A DNA stretch of 64,000 bases, from positions 248,001 through 312,000 of the forward strand of contig BCKL01000003.1 in the NCBI GenBank assembly GCA_001600635.1, given 5' to 3'. Positions within the stretch are counted from its first letter, which is position 1. Each line of letters opens with the position of its first letter. The notes under the pieces were generated by a model. It worked only from the letters and a program-made list of their open reading frames with translations. It searched no databases and was not told where the DNA came from. Both the position numbers and the translations under genes were made by a program. Of the stretch, positions 11,224 to 20,629 are shown one piece after another. This stretch comes from Leucosporidium creatinivorum (taxonomy: Eukaryota; Basidiomycota; Microbotryomycetes; Leucosporidiales; Leucosporidiaceae).

Positions 11224-13783
11224 ACGGACTGCCGACCCAGGGGAAACACTCTACGCCGCATCTTTCTCGGCTTTAGTGAGGATGGCTCCCTCCACATCGC
11301 ATGTTTGGTAGTAGTTGAGGTATCACCCGAAGTAGGAGCTGCTCGCACGCCCTCGAGACTTCACGCCGTCTCCATCGCCGAGCGCCGAGTTACAACTGCA
11401 GCCTGGAAATGTGTGATGGACTGTCCGATACACGCCGGCAGATAAGATGCGGCATGTTCAGTTGCTAGTGGCCCTCACATGACCCCCAAATTCCCTCATA
11501 CTTTGGCCGAACTGCCCAGGTGTCCCGCCCGTCCTCGCTGAGCTCGCTTCGCATCGTCTGGCGCCGCACGATCACCTTCACACCGCTATCCAGTAGAGCC
11601 TGTCTATCTGTAACTATTATTACTGTGCAGCACTCTCAGCTGGCTCTCCAGCTCTGCCAACGCTGAAAGCATCCCCTTCGAGCGGCCGAGTCCAGGCGGG
11701 CGAGTCCAGCGGATCGTTATGTGGTGCTGAGGTCAGGAAACAAATTTGGGTGGCACTTTTTGCGCCTTGAGACAGCTGAGCCTCTGCACAGCGGTCCTTC
11801 CACCCTTCACAAGCCTACAGCTGGCAGGAGGGGCACAGGCAGTTGTGAGACTTCCGGGCGAGCCCGAGCAGCGAGCGCCGAGGTTTGTCCGGCCTCTTCT
11901 GTTGCAAGCCTCTCACTCCTTTGAAGCAGCATGGGCTAGTCGGAGGCAGTTTGGAAATGATCAACTTCTCGGAGAGCTCTCACCTGCCTTCTACAACCCC
12001 TTCGCCCTTCTCATCCATCGCCGACTCGGAGCGCCCCATCACCCGCTTCGGCTAGCAGTCTGGCCCCGTCTGCTCAGCTTGCAGCTGGCACTTCCGAGTT
12101 CGAGCCATCTTGTTCCGCATTGTCCCCTTTCAAGTGATGTGTAGAGCAACACAGAGGCCTGACGAGCTTCCCGGCGCGCTCCTCGCTCCGCCCCAGGCGC
12201 CGAGCTAAGCTTCCCCTCACTCTTAAGACCCCTTCCTGCACCCTCAGACAGTGAAAGCAGATACATAATACCTCTGACCCATATGAAGCGCCAGATGCCG
12301 GCTTGCGAGGGGAGCAAATTGCTGCTCAACCGCCCCGAGCGAACAAGAGCCGACGAGAGAGAGAGAAGCGGCCCACTTACACCTCTTTCGGTCGCCCGAG
12401 CAGCCAGCTGTGCCGTGTAGTACTCAGGGCATTTTGGAGCCGACTCGGCTGCATGGGAGAACTTGTAGCGCGCCTCCCGTCAACGCTTATGGGCAAGGAG
12501 CACTTGCTCGCCGCCCCTCGGTGCAAAAGCGTGCAGCTGACGAGCAGCAAACACCCTTGAGCTGTCTATGGCGAGACTAGGTTTGAGTAGGAAGACTAAA
12601 GCGGCCTTCCCATCGCTAAGGAGGTGCAAATAGCAGCGAGCTCGTCGGGCGCTCAATCTCAGCTTCGAGCTTGCTTAACGTTGAGCAGGCTGCGAGAGCT
12701 GTTGGGAGGCTTGAAGCGGTCGTCCCAGGATTGTGAGTAAGATTACTCCCCAGCGTTACAAGAGCGGGAGCAACTGCTCTGCAATTCCTTACTGAGAGAG
12801 TTTGGAAGTCGACGAGCACTGCACACGAGGAAGAGTCGGGCCTTGATCCAGGTGGCAGAGCCCTTTTACAGAAGGCCTGCACTCACATGAGCGAGCGCAT
12901 CATGCGTGTGGATGCTACACGTAAAGACCACTCCAGGAGGATGTGGCAAGAGAGAAACAAGAGAGAGGCCGAGAAGAGCTCAATTTGGCTCGCGAGCTGC
13001 AGCTGAGCTCGGACCTGCTCACTTCATTGTTGCTGGCTGATGAGGTGCAGGGAGATACTTACAAGGGTTCAAAGTGAAGTACAGGCGCTTCTTCAGAGCT
13101 TGAGGTGTCCTGCAGCTTATCAGGTCTAGTTTGTGTCGAGCCGAGCATCGCCCTTTCCCCTTCCTCGCTTTGCAGGGAGGACGATGTGGACGCTTTGCGA
13201 GCATATCTGTCGCTCTTGTACTCCAAGGTGATAGGTTGATTGCTTGCCTCCCTATCCAATTTTTGCCAACAATGCAAGTGCCCCAAACCTCTTGCTCTCA
13301 CCTCGCCACGCTTTCCTTGCCGTCGTCTCTTCCGCTGAACCTCACTCAACCCTCCTAGTGGCCCAGGATGGGCAGGAGAGGCGACCTTCGGCTGAGAGCC
13401 GAGGTCAGGACTTGGGACTTGCTAGATCTCGCGTAGCTCTTCTTGTACTCTCACCTCATCATCCTCATCTCGTCTCGGGGTGTCCGCCCGTTGGAGAGCA
13501 CCTGTCTCCCCTCCACTAGTCACTGTTGGGTGGAAGAGGCGCGCAGGGGCGAGCGCGAGTGGACCGAGTTGATGATGTAGGGATGTTGGAAGCGAGGGGG
13601 TGGAAAGGAAGGATTGGTGTTGGATGTGAGGAGTGTTAGGAGGTTTGGATGGATTTGTTCTAGATCACTTTGGCCGTAGGAAGACTTCGGCGCCGCGCAG
13701 GGACTTTCTTCTTCATCGAGTCCCGCTCATCTCAGTCGCATACCAGGTTAGTACACTTCATTGCAAGTTAGATCGAGTCCCGC
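11224..13783. other. Spacer of the palindrome, gene-poor part
   Basis: About 2.6 kb between the left arm and the F-box-like frame. I see no protein frame with conserved content on either strand, no tRNA and no transposase-like text. A 25-bp direct repeat (13715-13739 and 13772-13796) lies at the right end and overlaps the 3' end of the F-box-like frame. Base composition is somewhat less skewed to G+C than in the coding regions. Confidence 0.5.
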
Positions 13784-13796
13784 TCATCTCAGTCGC
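13715..13796. repeat. 25-bp direct repeat, two copies 57 bp apart
   Basis: The 25-base word starting ATCGAGTCCCGCTCATCTCA occurs at 13715-13739 and again at 13772-13796 without a mismatch. The second copy covers the last codons of the minus-strand F-box-like frame. It looks like a small local duplication. Confidence 0.85.
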
Positions 13797-14875
13797 GCGC
13801 CAGTATTATCACAGTCACCATCTGCAACAATCTCAAAGCAGATTCCTCGACTCACACACACCTCCTCCATCTCCCGCGCCTGCCCTTTCCACCGGTCGGC
13901 CCCGTCGCAGAAGGTCAACCGCCTCAGGCTCCTCGTCTCGACCGAAGGATTGCAAAGGATGTTGAGCATGGTGCTCGGCCATGCCGCTTCAAAGTTGCTG
14001 CAGGTCTGGATGGTGACATGGCAAAGTTTGGGCAGCAGAAGGCGAAGGAAAGCGGGTGAGATGTCAGTCGCCAAGACGACGAGAGTTTCGAGCTGGTGAA
14101 GGGAAGGGAGAAGGAGATTGAGGACTGGCGTGGCTTGCTTGTTGTAGTTGCACTTGAGCATGTTGATGGGTGGGTTGCAGCTGTAGTGGAGATGGCGAAG
14201 AGCCGGAGCTTTATTGAGGGCAAGAGCGGCTTCGGTGGCGGGGCGAAGCTGCTCAAAGTAGAGTTGGGGATGGGTGAGGGTTGGACAGATGAGGCTGTAG
14301 GTGAGGTCGAAGCTGCAGTCAACGTCGAGGCAGAGGTGGGCAAGGGAAAGGCGAGGAGGGAGAGGGAGAACGTATGGTGAGGACTGGATTTGTCGATCCG
14401 CTGAGCGCCAAACGTCGACGTCTAGCCGCTCCAGCCCGTCCAGCACGGTCTCGGCGTCTTCCACGTGGAGGATGCCCTGACACCCTGCAGTGTTGGGTAT
14501 GTTGTGCACGATGAGGACGAGTGACTTGAGGCGGTGTCGAGCGAAGAAGACGAGGAGGACGGGGCAGGCCGCTGGATCCAACGGGCGCAGGAGGAAATGC
14601 TCAACGCTTAGTAGTATCCTCAAGGCAGCAGACATTACCCTCAACGTTTCCCGCCGGCCAAGGCTAGTGTTGCCGGTCCCATCGCCTTCCTCGCCCTCCT
14701 CTTGCTCCTCGCCTACGCCGACGGCAATGATCATGCAGCGCACCAGCTGGGCCCGCTCCGGCCCGAACTGCAACATAGCGCGGAACCGCAAAGCTGCCTT
14801 GCCGCTGTTGAGTGCTACCAACTGGTAGAGCACAGTGACGGCCGCCTCCTCCCAAACGCGACAGACGAGCGGCAT
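13784..14875 (-). CDS. F-box/LRR-like protein, possibly 5'-truncated or decayed
   Basis: A continuous frame of about 360 codons reads SLESWMPLVCRVWEEAAVTV then LYQLVAL, the way the second half of a fungal F-box reads. It is followed by Leu-rich segments (APALRHLHYSCNPP, LLLPSLHQLETLVVLATD, FLRLLLPKLCHVTIQTCSNF) as in the LRR-like tails of basidiomycete F-box proteins. The first half of the F-box (RLLFDILFDIRFRG, about 14950-14995) lies just upstream but in another frame. I could not find a clean intron to join them. The gene may therefore have an unrecognised exon or may be decaying. A CTG or TTG near 14875 or the ATG in ESWMPLVC would be the only starts in the frame itself. It sits in the spacer of the palindrome, which has no other gene. 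Confidence 0.55.
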   Translation of the reverse strand: MPLVCRVWEEAAVTVLYQLVALNSGKAALRFRAMLQFGPERAQLVRCMIIAVGVGEEQEEGEEGDGTGNTSLGRRETLRVMSAALRILLSVEHFLLRPLDPAACPVLLVFFARHRLKSLVLIVHNIPNTAGCQGILHVEDAETVLDGLERLDVDVWRSADRQIQSSPYVLPLPPRLSLAHLCLDVDCSFDLTYSLICPTLTHPQLYFEQLRPATEAALALNKAPALRHLHYSCNPPINMLKCNYNKQATPVLNLLLPSLHQLETLVVLATDISPAFLRLLLPKLCHVTIQTCSNFEAAWPSTMLNILCNPSVETRSLRRLTFCDGADRWKGQAREMEEVCVSRGICFEIVADGDCDNTGARLR

Positions 14876-15374
14876 CCAGGATTCCAGCGAAGCTCGTCAT
14901 GCGAGTCCCAGCCAACGAGTCGTGGAGGTGCTCGCCGCAATCCTCGAAAGCGGATGTCAAAGAGGATGTCGAAGAGTAGCCGAGACGCGAGCGAGCGGGA
15001 GGGCATGGCGGCCGGCAGGAGATGAGATGAGGTGTGTATGGCGGGGTCACAGCTGGTGAGGGCGTAGGTAGCAGCCTGCAGCAGTGAAGAGTCAGCTGAA
15101 ATACTCCTCTCAACACAGGTTCCTCGCACACCACTCGCTCACCACGTGCAAGCAGCTGGACCTCCAAATCTCAGCGCACCGCAAGCTGAGGCCTGACGGC
15201 AACTGCAAAATGGAGAGAGGGTGAGCAAGCAGGAGTGGAGGAACGGGCGATGTAGACCTATGAACCTGCCCTCGACCAATGGAGATGAGGATGTGGCTCA
15301 GTTGTGGAGGAAGGAGAGAGCTTCGAAGCTCGAACGGCCTTTCCTTGCCATGCCATCCTCCAGAGTCCAGCGCC
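14876..15374. other. Upstream of F-box-like frame, inner edge of right arm
   Basis: About 500 bp. The only meaningful text is the out-of-frame F-box N-terminal half on the minus strand (about 14940-15005, beginning MPSRSLASRLLFDILFD). The rest shows nothing coding. Confidence 0.45.
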
Positions 15375-16490
15375 GAGTGACTATTCGGCGATGAGTTGCA
15401 GCTAGCCAGAAGGCTGCAGGGAGGCAAGTGTAGTAAAAACCCTCCCCTGGGATCAAAAGAGGTCACAGATGGGCAACAGGGGGCGGAGAAGTCGAGAGCT
15501 GTGCTTCGGCAAAGAGAAGAAGCGCCGAGGGGCGCGACGAGGAGTGGGAAACTGCAGCTTGTGGTGCTTGTGTCTCCTGCCGATGTTTTCAGTACACTTC
15601 TGATACAGTGTGTGACCCCCCAATAGCTGGGCTGTCTTGTCACAGGGCACGCAGCCCTCACCGAGCTCTTCGCCGAGAGTGCCAGCGCGGGGGGGGGGAG
15701 GCCCGGGCGCTGGAGGGGCGAATGTACCGCATGCCAAAAAGGACCCCCATGTTATGTGCATGGTGCAAAAAAGATGGCAAGCAGCCACCCTGGAGGTTGC
15801 TCCAGGCTACGCCGAAGCGCCGAAGCGGCAAAAGGAAATCGACGCCTCTCGGCAGAAATTGTACGTGACGCAGCCGGGAATTGAACCCGGGGCTAGGCAA
15901 GATGTCATCAGATGGCAATGCCCAATTTTACCACTAAACCACTGCGTCATTTGCGATGTACGCCGGTGATTTGGCGCTTACCAATACTGTTTGGTCCGCC
16001 TTGGGTAGATTTGAAGCCGTACAGCATCCTCGTGTCATCAAAAGGCACGACAAAGCATTCAACTACCTTGCCCGAGCTCCTCTGCACCTCACGCCACATC
16101 AGTCAGACGCCAGAGCTCGCCGTAGCCTGGTAGCCATCGAGCTCAACCTCTCCCCTCGGTCGACTCCTGGCCCACTCTCTCTGCCATCTCGGACCATTGT
16201 AGAGGCTCTGCTGACGTCTGAATACTATTGCCTATCCGAGACGCGCCGGTCCTGGGCTTGCTTCACCGAGCACGCTGAGGTAGCTGGTCGCCTCAGGCTC
16301 GCGAGTCTCGGTCCGCCTTCGGCGCTCGCTTCGGTCGAGTCAATCAGACAGCTCGAAGGAACTCAACGCTCGTCATACCCTAGTAGGTGCCTCCTGAGAG
16401 CCCGTGTACTCTCTTCCGTGCCCTCTGGTATATCGCCGTAGACGGCTGCGCTCTCTCCCGCCAGCTTCGCCGAGCTCCGTTCGCTGGCGC
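15375..16490 (-). repeat. Right arm of large inverted repeat carrying tRNA-Gly
   Basis: Reverse complement of 10109-11223, with the few differences listed for the left arm. It includes the second tRNA-Gly gene. The arm ends at 16490, 70 bp from the stop codon of the right GNAT paralog. The corresponding gap on the left is 62 bp, and the two gap sequences are not similar to each other. Confidence 0.95.
15866..15948 (-). tRNA. tRNA-Gly (anticodon GCC) with 12-nt intron, second copy
   Basis: Exact reverse-complement copy of the tRNA gene at 10651-10733, including the 12-nt intron, with the same acceptor, D, anticodon and T arms. Each tRNA is transcribed in the same direction as its neighbouring GNAT gene, toward the centre of the palindrome. 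Confidence 0.95.
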
Positions 16491-16559
16491 CACAGCTTCC
16501 AGGCTGGCTTTGGGTGGGTTCGACGGCAAGACACGATCCAAGCCAACGGCACTTATACT

Positions 16560-17641
16560 CTACACCGCCACAACCTGCTTTCGCATGTACTGCAGGAAGC
16601 CAAAAGGTCAGCTCAAGGGTCGGCGCCCTTCTCGCCGTCGCGCCGTGGACTTACAATCGCATCTAGAAGCACCTCACTACCATCCAGTCCCTTCTCCTTG
16701 TACCTTGGAACGGAACGACGGAACGTCTTGTACCCTCGCCGAAGATACCATCCCTCGTTGAAGCGCGCCGAGGGGAAGAAGTGAGGCAAGTTCACCCAGC
16801 GAGCGGTGTCAGCTGCTTGGTCTTGGTCAAGAGTGTTCTGCGAGGTGAGTCGCGTCAGCGAGCCTATTCGATAGATGTCCAAAAGATCTCCAGCACACCA
16901 AGGTGATCAACTTTGCGCCGAAAGACGAGGTGCCGGCGAGCGCTTCCAGCTCGTCCATGACGGCACTGAAGGATGAGTGAGGGCGAGTCAGCAAGGGGCA
17001 ACGTCTTGAGCTGAAAGCAAGCTGCTCACTTGCCGAGCCCTCGACCCTGGAGACTCTTGAGAACGAAGAAGGTCGAGATGGTGACGATGCCGTCCTCCTT
17101 GCTTGCCAGCTCCTTGTCGTCGAGCTCATCGTACCAGTCCTGTTCAGGAATAGAAGCGTCAGTAGCCGCCTCACTCGAGGTCCACAGACAGCCACGCACG
17201 AGACTGATGTGTCCGACGGGAGCAAAGGACGGGTCGGGGCTCGGCGGACCTGCTTCACCTCCAGGACACAACTCGACGGCGGGCAGGGGCTCGGCAAAGA
17301 GAGCGAGAGCCTCGGGAGTACTACCTCGCATGATCCACTGCAGGCCCTGCAAAGGGAAGGGAGTGTCGGTCAGCTCGGCTCGGGCGACTCGGAGCGATCC
17401 CCGATCAAGCAAAGTGTGGATAGAAGGCTCACCTTGAAACCCTTGCGGACCTTCGTGCGCCATCCCTCAACCGCATCCACGTTCCATCCGCACAGCTGTG
17501 AATAGAAGAGTGTGTCAGAGAAGGCGACGGAACAAAGCGATCAGCGACTACACGTCCACTCACCACACGCTGCCGGAGCAATTCCTGTACACGAGTATCA
17601 TTATCCGCATTGAAAGGTATCAGAGTGACGAGACGGGTCAT
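16560..17641 (-). CDS. GNAT-family N-acetyltransferase, right paralog
   Basis: Paralog of the gene at 8946-10046, in mirror orientation. Spliced text begins MTRLVTLIPFNADNDT (ATG at 17641-17639) and continues with KGLQWIMRGSTPEALALFAE and GEAGPPSPDPSFAPVGHISL. Motif A is VLKSLQGRGLGSAVMDELEA (Q-G-R-G-L-G acetyl-CoA loop). It continues NEGWYLRRGYKTFRRSVPRY and ends YMRKQVVAV. Intron positions appear shared with the left paralog (after the RQR, KGxKG, SL, LG and TL codons), which supports duplication of a spliced gene through DNA. Divergence at the protein level is substantial, in sharp contrast to the almost identical arms next door. Substrate unknown. Confidence 0.85.
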
Positions 17642-18343
17642 TGCCGAGCGGGGTAGGGGAGCAGGAGAAAATCGAGCAGGGAGAGGCAGGAGGGAAAGAA
17701 GCAAACCGGCCGAGGACCGCTGTCTGTCGATGTCAGGAAAGGGGCCTTGCTGACGCGGTGTAGACGGACCCGAGGTGGAGCAGTTTTTGGACTCGCTGTC
17801 ACTGTGCTACAGGCCTGTACGACTCTCTGCGAGACGCTGGCTCCTCCTTTCCCGGCGGACCTCATCGCCGAAGTGAAGCCCGTCCTCACTCGCAAGAGCT
17901 TCCACCGCACACCCAAGCACTCCTTGACACGCCGTCCAGTCTGCTGCAGCCCGCCGAGCCCTCCGCGCCCCCTTGCATATGCCGTAAGCAGCCTCTTGCC
18001 TCCGCCGAGCCTCCGCCGAGCGGTTCCGTTCGCCGAAAGGCAGCCCTTCCGTCGGACGGTCCTTACGAGTCGTCTGGAGCAGACTATCTTCAGGTGTTGG
18101 CTTTGATGGGCCTCTGGACGCACGCTTCGCTCTCGCTCTTGAGAAGAAGATAGCCGAAAATGAGGGCTGTCGCATTGCGTGGGGGAACAGAGTCGTAAGC
18201 GACATGCTATAAGGGGGACAGCGGGTGATGGCTACAGGTGTGGAGAGAGAAGGAACAATAGGGTGCGTCGCAGGCGATACATGACGCGGAGCTAGAGCTA
18301 CAGGTGAGGGAGAGAGGACATGCACCGAGAGACAGATAACAGA
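17642..18343. other. Intergenic, upstream of the right GNAT gene
   Basis: About 700 bp between the start of the right GNAT gene and the stop of the next minus-strand gene. Several frames are open on both strands because of high GC, but none has conserved content. It probably contains the GNAT promoter and the 3' end of the 18344-19663 gene. Confidence 0.45.
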
Positions 18344-19663
18344 TCAGGTGCTGAAGAAGGGGTTCGTCGACTCCGAGGCAAAGCGACCAGCGCCGAGCGG
18401 GGAGGCAGGATAGTGGTGACGTTGACGATCGCCGCCAGGGGAAGGAGTGGGGAGGAAGAAGGCCTGCTTCGTCGGGGAGAGGTTGTCGGAGGAGTGGGCG
18501 CCCTTAACCGAGGTGGGAGGGGTCGGGCAGCCGGGCGAGTCGGGCATGGAGTAGGAGAACCAGTCGAAGGAGCTTCCTCCGCCGAGAGCGGGAGCGCCGG
18601 GGATGTGCGAAGGCGTGAGGGGAGTGAGAGGGCCGGTGTTGGAGTAGGCGAAGGCCGAGGTGCGGATGAGAGGCGAAGGAGGTGCAGCGTAAGGCGATGC
18701 GCGTTCACGAGTGGGCGAGAGAGGCGAGTTGAGAGTGTTGGACGAGAGGTTGAGCTTGTCGAGGATTCGTGAGCCGCGAAGGGAGGGAGGAATCTTGACC
18801 TCGGGCGAGGAGGCGAAGGGGTCGGTGGCGAAAGTGGCGCCGGGGCTGCGAGGGAGGGGCGACCGACGACGACTAGACGACGGCGACCGAAGTTGAGAGG
18901 GCGAGCCGAGCATGGTGGGGCTGTTCTCGCCGGTGGGAGTCGTAGGGCGAGAAGACGAGCCAGCGTCCTTGCCTCCTTCCCTATCCTCGCAGCCGAGTCC
19001 CAGCGCCAACCGCAAGCTCATGCCAGCGCCGGTCTGGAACCCAGGACTGATGCCCTCCATGCCCTCGAAGCCCGCCGAGCCAGGTCCGACGCCGAGTCCA
19101 GTCGCCGAGTTGGACGTCTCGAAGCGCATCTGCTGCAGACTGAGGAGCGCCTTGTTGGGTAGCTTGCCGCTGGCTGCCCGGCGAGCAGCGAGTCCCGACT
19201 CGGGCGAGGTGTTCTGGCGAGCGAGGCCGGGACGACTAGGCGCAGCGATCTCGGCGACGGCGGGAGGGAGCTCGGCGGGCTCCTCGGGCGTGAAGAAGAA
19301 CTGGATGGGAGCGATCTTGGTGGGAGTTGCGCTGGGGTCGTCCAGCATGTGCTCGCTGACGTCCTGCAAGCTGTTGTAGTTGCTCGGCGGAGTGACGTGC
19401 ACGCGAGGGTTGGGCGACTGAGGAGGGGTAGGCGTCTCGTCTGCGATGGGCGAAAGGCGACGAGAGTCAGCACAGGCTACAGAAGCAAAAGCCGACAATG
19501 ACGATCTCAAAGACGCACCTTGCGAGACAATCGAGTCGATAGTCCCGTCGCTCGAGACGCTGAGGTTGCGAACTCCTTCTTGCAAGAACTCAGGCTCATC
19601 CTCGTAGGCGAACGAGTCGTCCTCGTCGGCAGGGTAGCCCATGCTGGTGTCGTGCTGGTTCAT
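18344..19663 (-). CDS. Ser/Pro-rich disordered protein of unknown function
   Basis: The model starts MNQHDTSMGYPADEDDSFAY (ATG at 19663-19661) and has one intron of 78 nt (about 19441-19518: donor GTGCGT, CTGAC branch, CAG acceptor), giving roughly 410 residues. Nearly the whole protein is predicted disordered: acidic N-terminus, then long Ser/Pro/Thr stretches with many SP and TP sites, such as SSSRPTTPTGENSP, SPLPRSPG, TPLTPSHIPG and NLSPTKQAFFLPTPSPGGDR. There is no transmembrane segment and no domain I recognise. The density of SP/TP sites suggests a target of proline-directed kinases (inference). Because the retained intron keeps the frame open, an unspliced form 26 residues longer would also translate. 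Confidence 0.7.
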   Translation of the reverse strand: MNQHDTSMGYPADEDDSFAYEDEPEFLQEGVRNLSVSSDGTIDSIVSQGASLRSSLSAFASVACADSRRLSPIADETPTPPQSPNPRVHVTPPSNYNSLQDVSEHMLDDPSATPTKIAPIQFFFTPEEPAELPPAVAEIAAPSRPGLARQNTSPESGLAARRAASGKLPNKALLSLQQMRFETSNSATGLGVGPGSAGFEGMEGISPGFQTGAGMSLRLALGLGCEDREGGKDAGSSSRPTTPTGENSPTMLGSPSQLRSPSSSRRRSPLPRSPGATFATDPFASSPEVKIPPSLRGSRILDKLNLSSNTLNSPLSPTRERASPYAAPPSPLIRTSAFAYSNTGPLTPLTPSHIPGAPALGGGSSFDWFSYSMPDSPGCPTPPTSVKGAHSSDNLSPTKQAFFLPTPSPGGDRQRHHYPASPLGAGRFASESTNPFFST

Positions 19664-20629
19664 GATGAAGACCGAAGGCGAATGACGAAGAAGTGCGGGA
19701 ACCGAGCGAGAATGTGGCGAAGGCCGAAAGAGGCGACGAAGGAGGAGCGGCGGCGGGAGAAGAGAGAAAGAGGTGTGAAGGGCTCTGTGAGCTGAGCGAG
19801 TAGTGAGATCGTGTATAGATGCAGGGAGTGACAAGAAGAAGGGAGGGCGGGTTGAAAGGGCACGGAGGCGCTAACGCTCGGTCTTGACGAAGGGGAGGCG
19901 GGAGCTGAGAAACGGCTTGAGAAGGTGTGCAAGGAGGCGACTGAAAAGGGAGGTAGGATTGAAGGGAGAGAAGGGGGAAAGAGAAAGGGTGAAGGGACAA
20001 GAAGCGCAAAGCTCGCTGCTGTGTGCTGTGCAGAGCGGGAGGGATCCTAGAGTCCTCTCCCAGCTGGGTCGAGCTCTCGCGCGTGTCAACGCGCCTCGAC
20101 GCAGCTCTTCCCTTATGCGGATAATTAAGCGAGCGGGCTCGGTTCCTCCTGAAACACTTTAACCCTCTCTTGTAGTATGATGCGAGCTTCCAGGAGTCTG
20201 CACCTCTGTGTGAGCTGCACCCCCTCCTCGGCTCAGCGCTGGCCCATCACACTTCGAACCCCCGTCCACCCCAAGATCAGCGAGAAGAGTGGGACTTGGT
20301 CACAGCAGGGGGAGAGCAGCAGCAGCAGCGCCGACCGAGCAGAGTAGCGGGAGCGGAGGCAGCTCGCCGGACATGGTCAAGGGCCTTGCTCGGCGGCCAG
20401 CGTGGCAGAACCCCGATAGAAAAAAGGGGTCGTACTGCAAAGCCATTGCCACGCCTTTGTATTGTTGACCACCGCTGGGCAGCCCTCGCTGCGAGCTAGG
20501 ACTTTTGCGGAGCTCGTCGAGGAGAGCGTGGTGGCTGACCCGAGGGGGCAAGTTCACGGCTCGTCTCCCGGGCCTTTACCCAGGAAGGGAAGGAAGCACT
20601 TAGCAGAACAGGTACAGCGCTTGTTCCAT
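19664..20629. other. Intergenic between two minus-strand genes
   Basis: About 970 bp. On the minus strand the part next to the ATG (19664-20000) is C/T-rich, like a fungal promoter and leader. Nothing coding, no tRNA and no repeat was recognised in the rest. Confidence 0.45.

Noticed and set aside
10109-16490. Palindrome as a DNA transposon with long terminal inverted repeats
   Set aside because: There is no transposase-like frame in the spacer, no target-site duplication at 10109 or 16490, and the tRNA genes and GNAT mirror fit a segmental duplication better.
17638-18325. Overlapping frames of 120-170 codons on both strands upstream of the right GNAT gene
   Set aside because: All are Arg/Pro/Ser-rich, mutually overlapping and without a start context or conserved residue; typical GC-rich noise.
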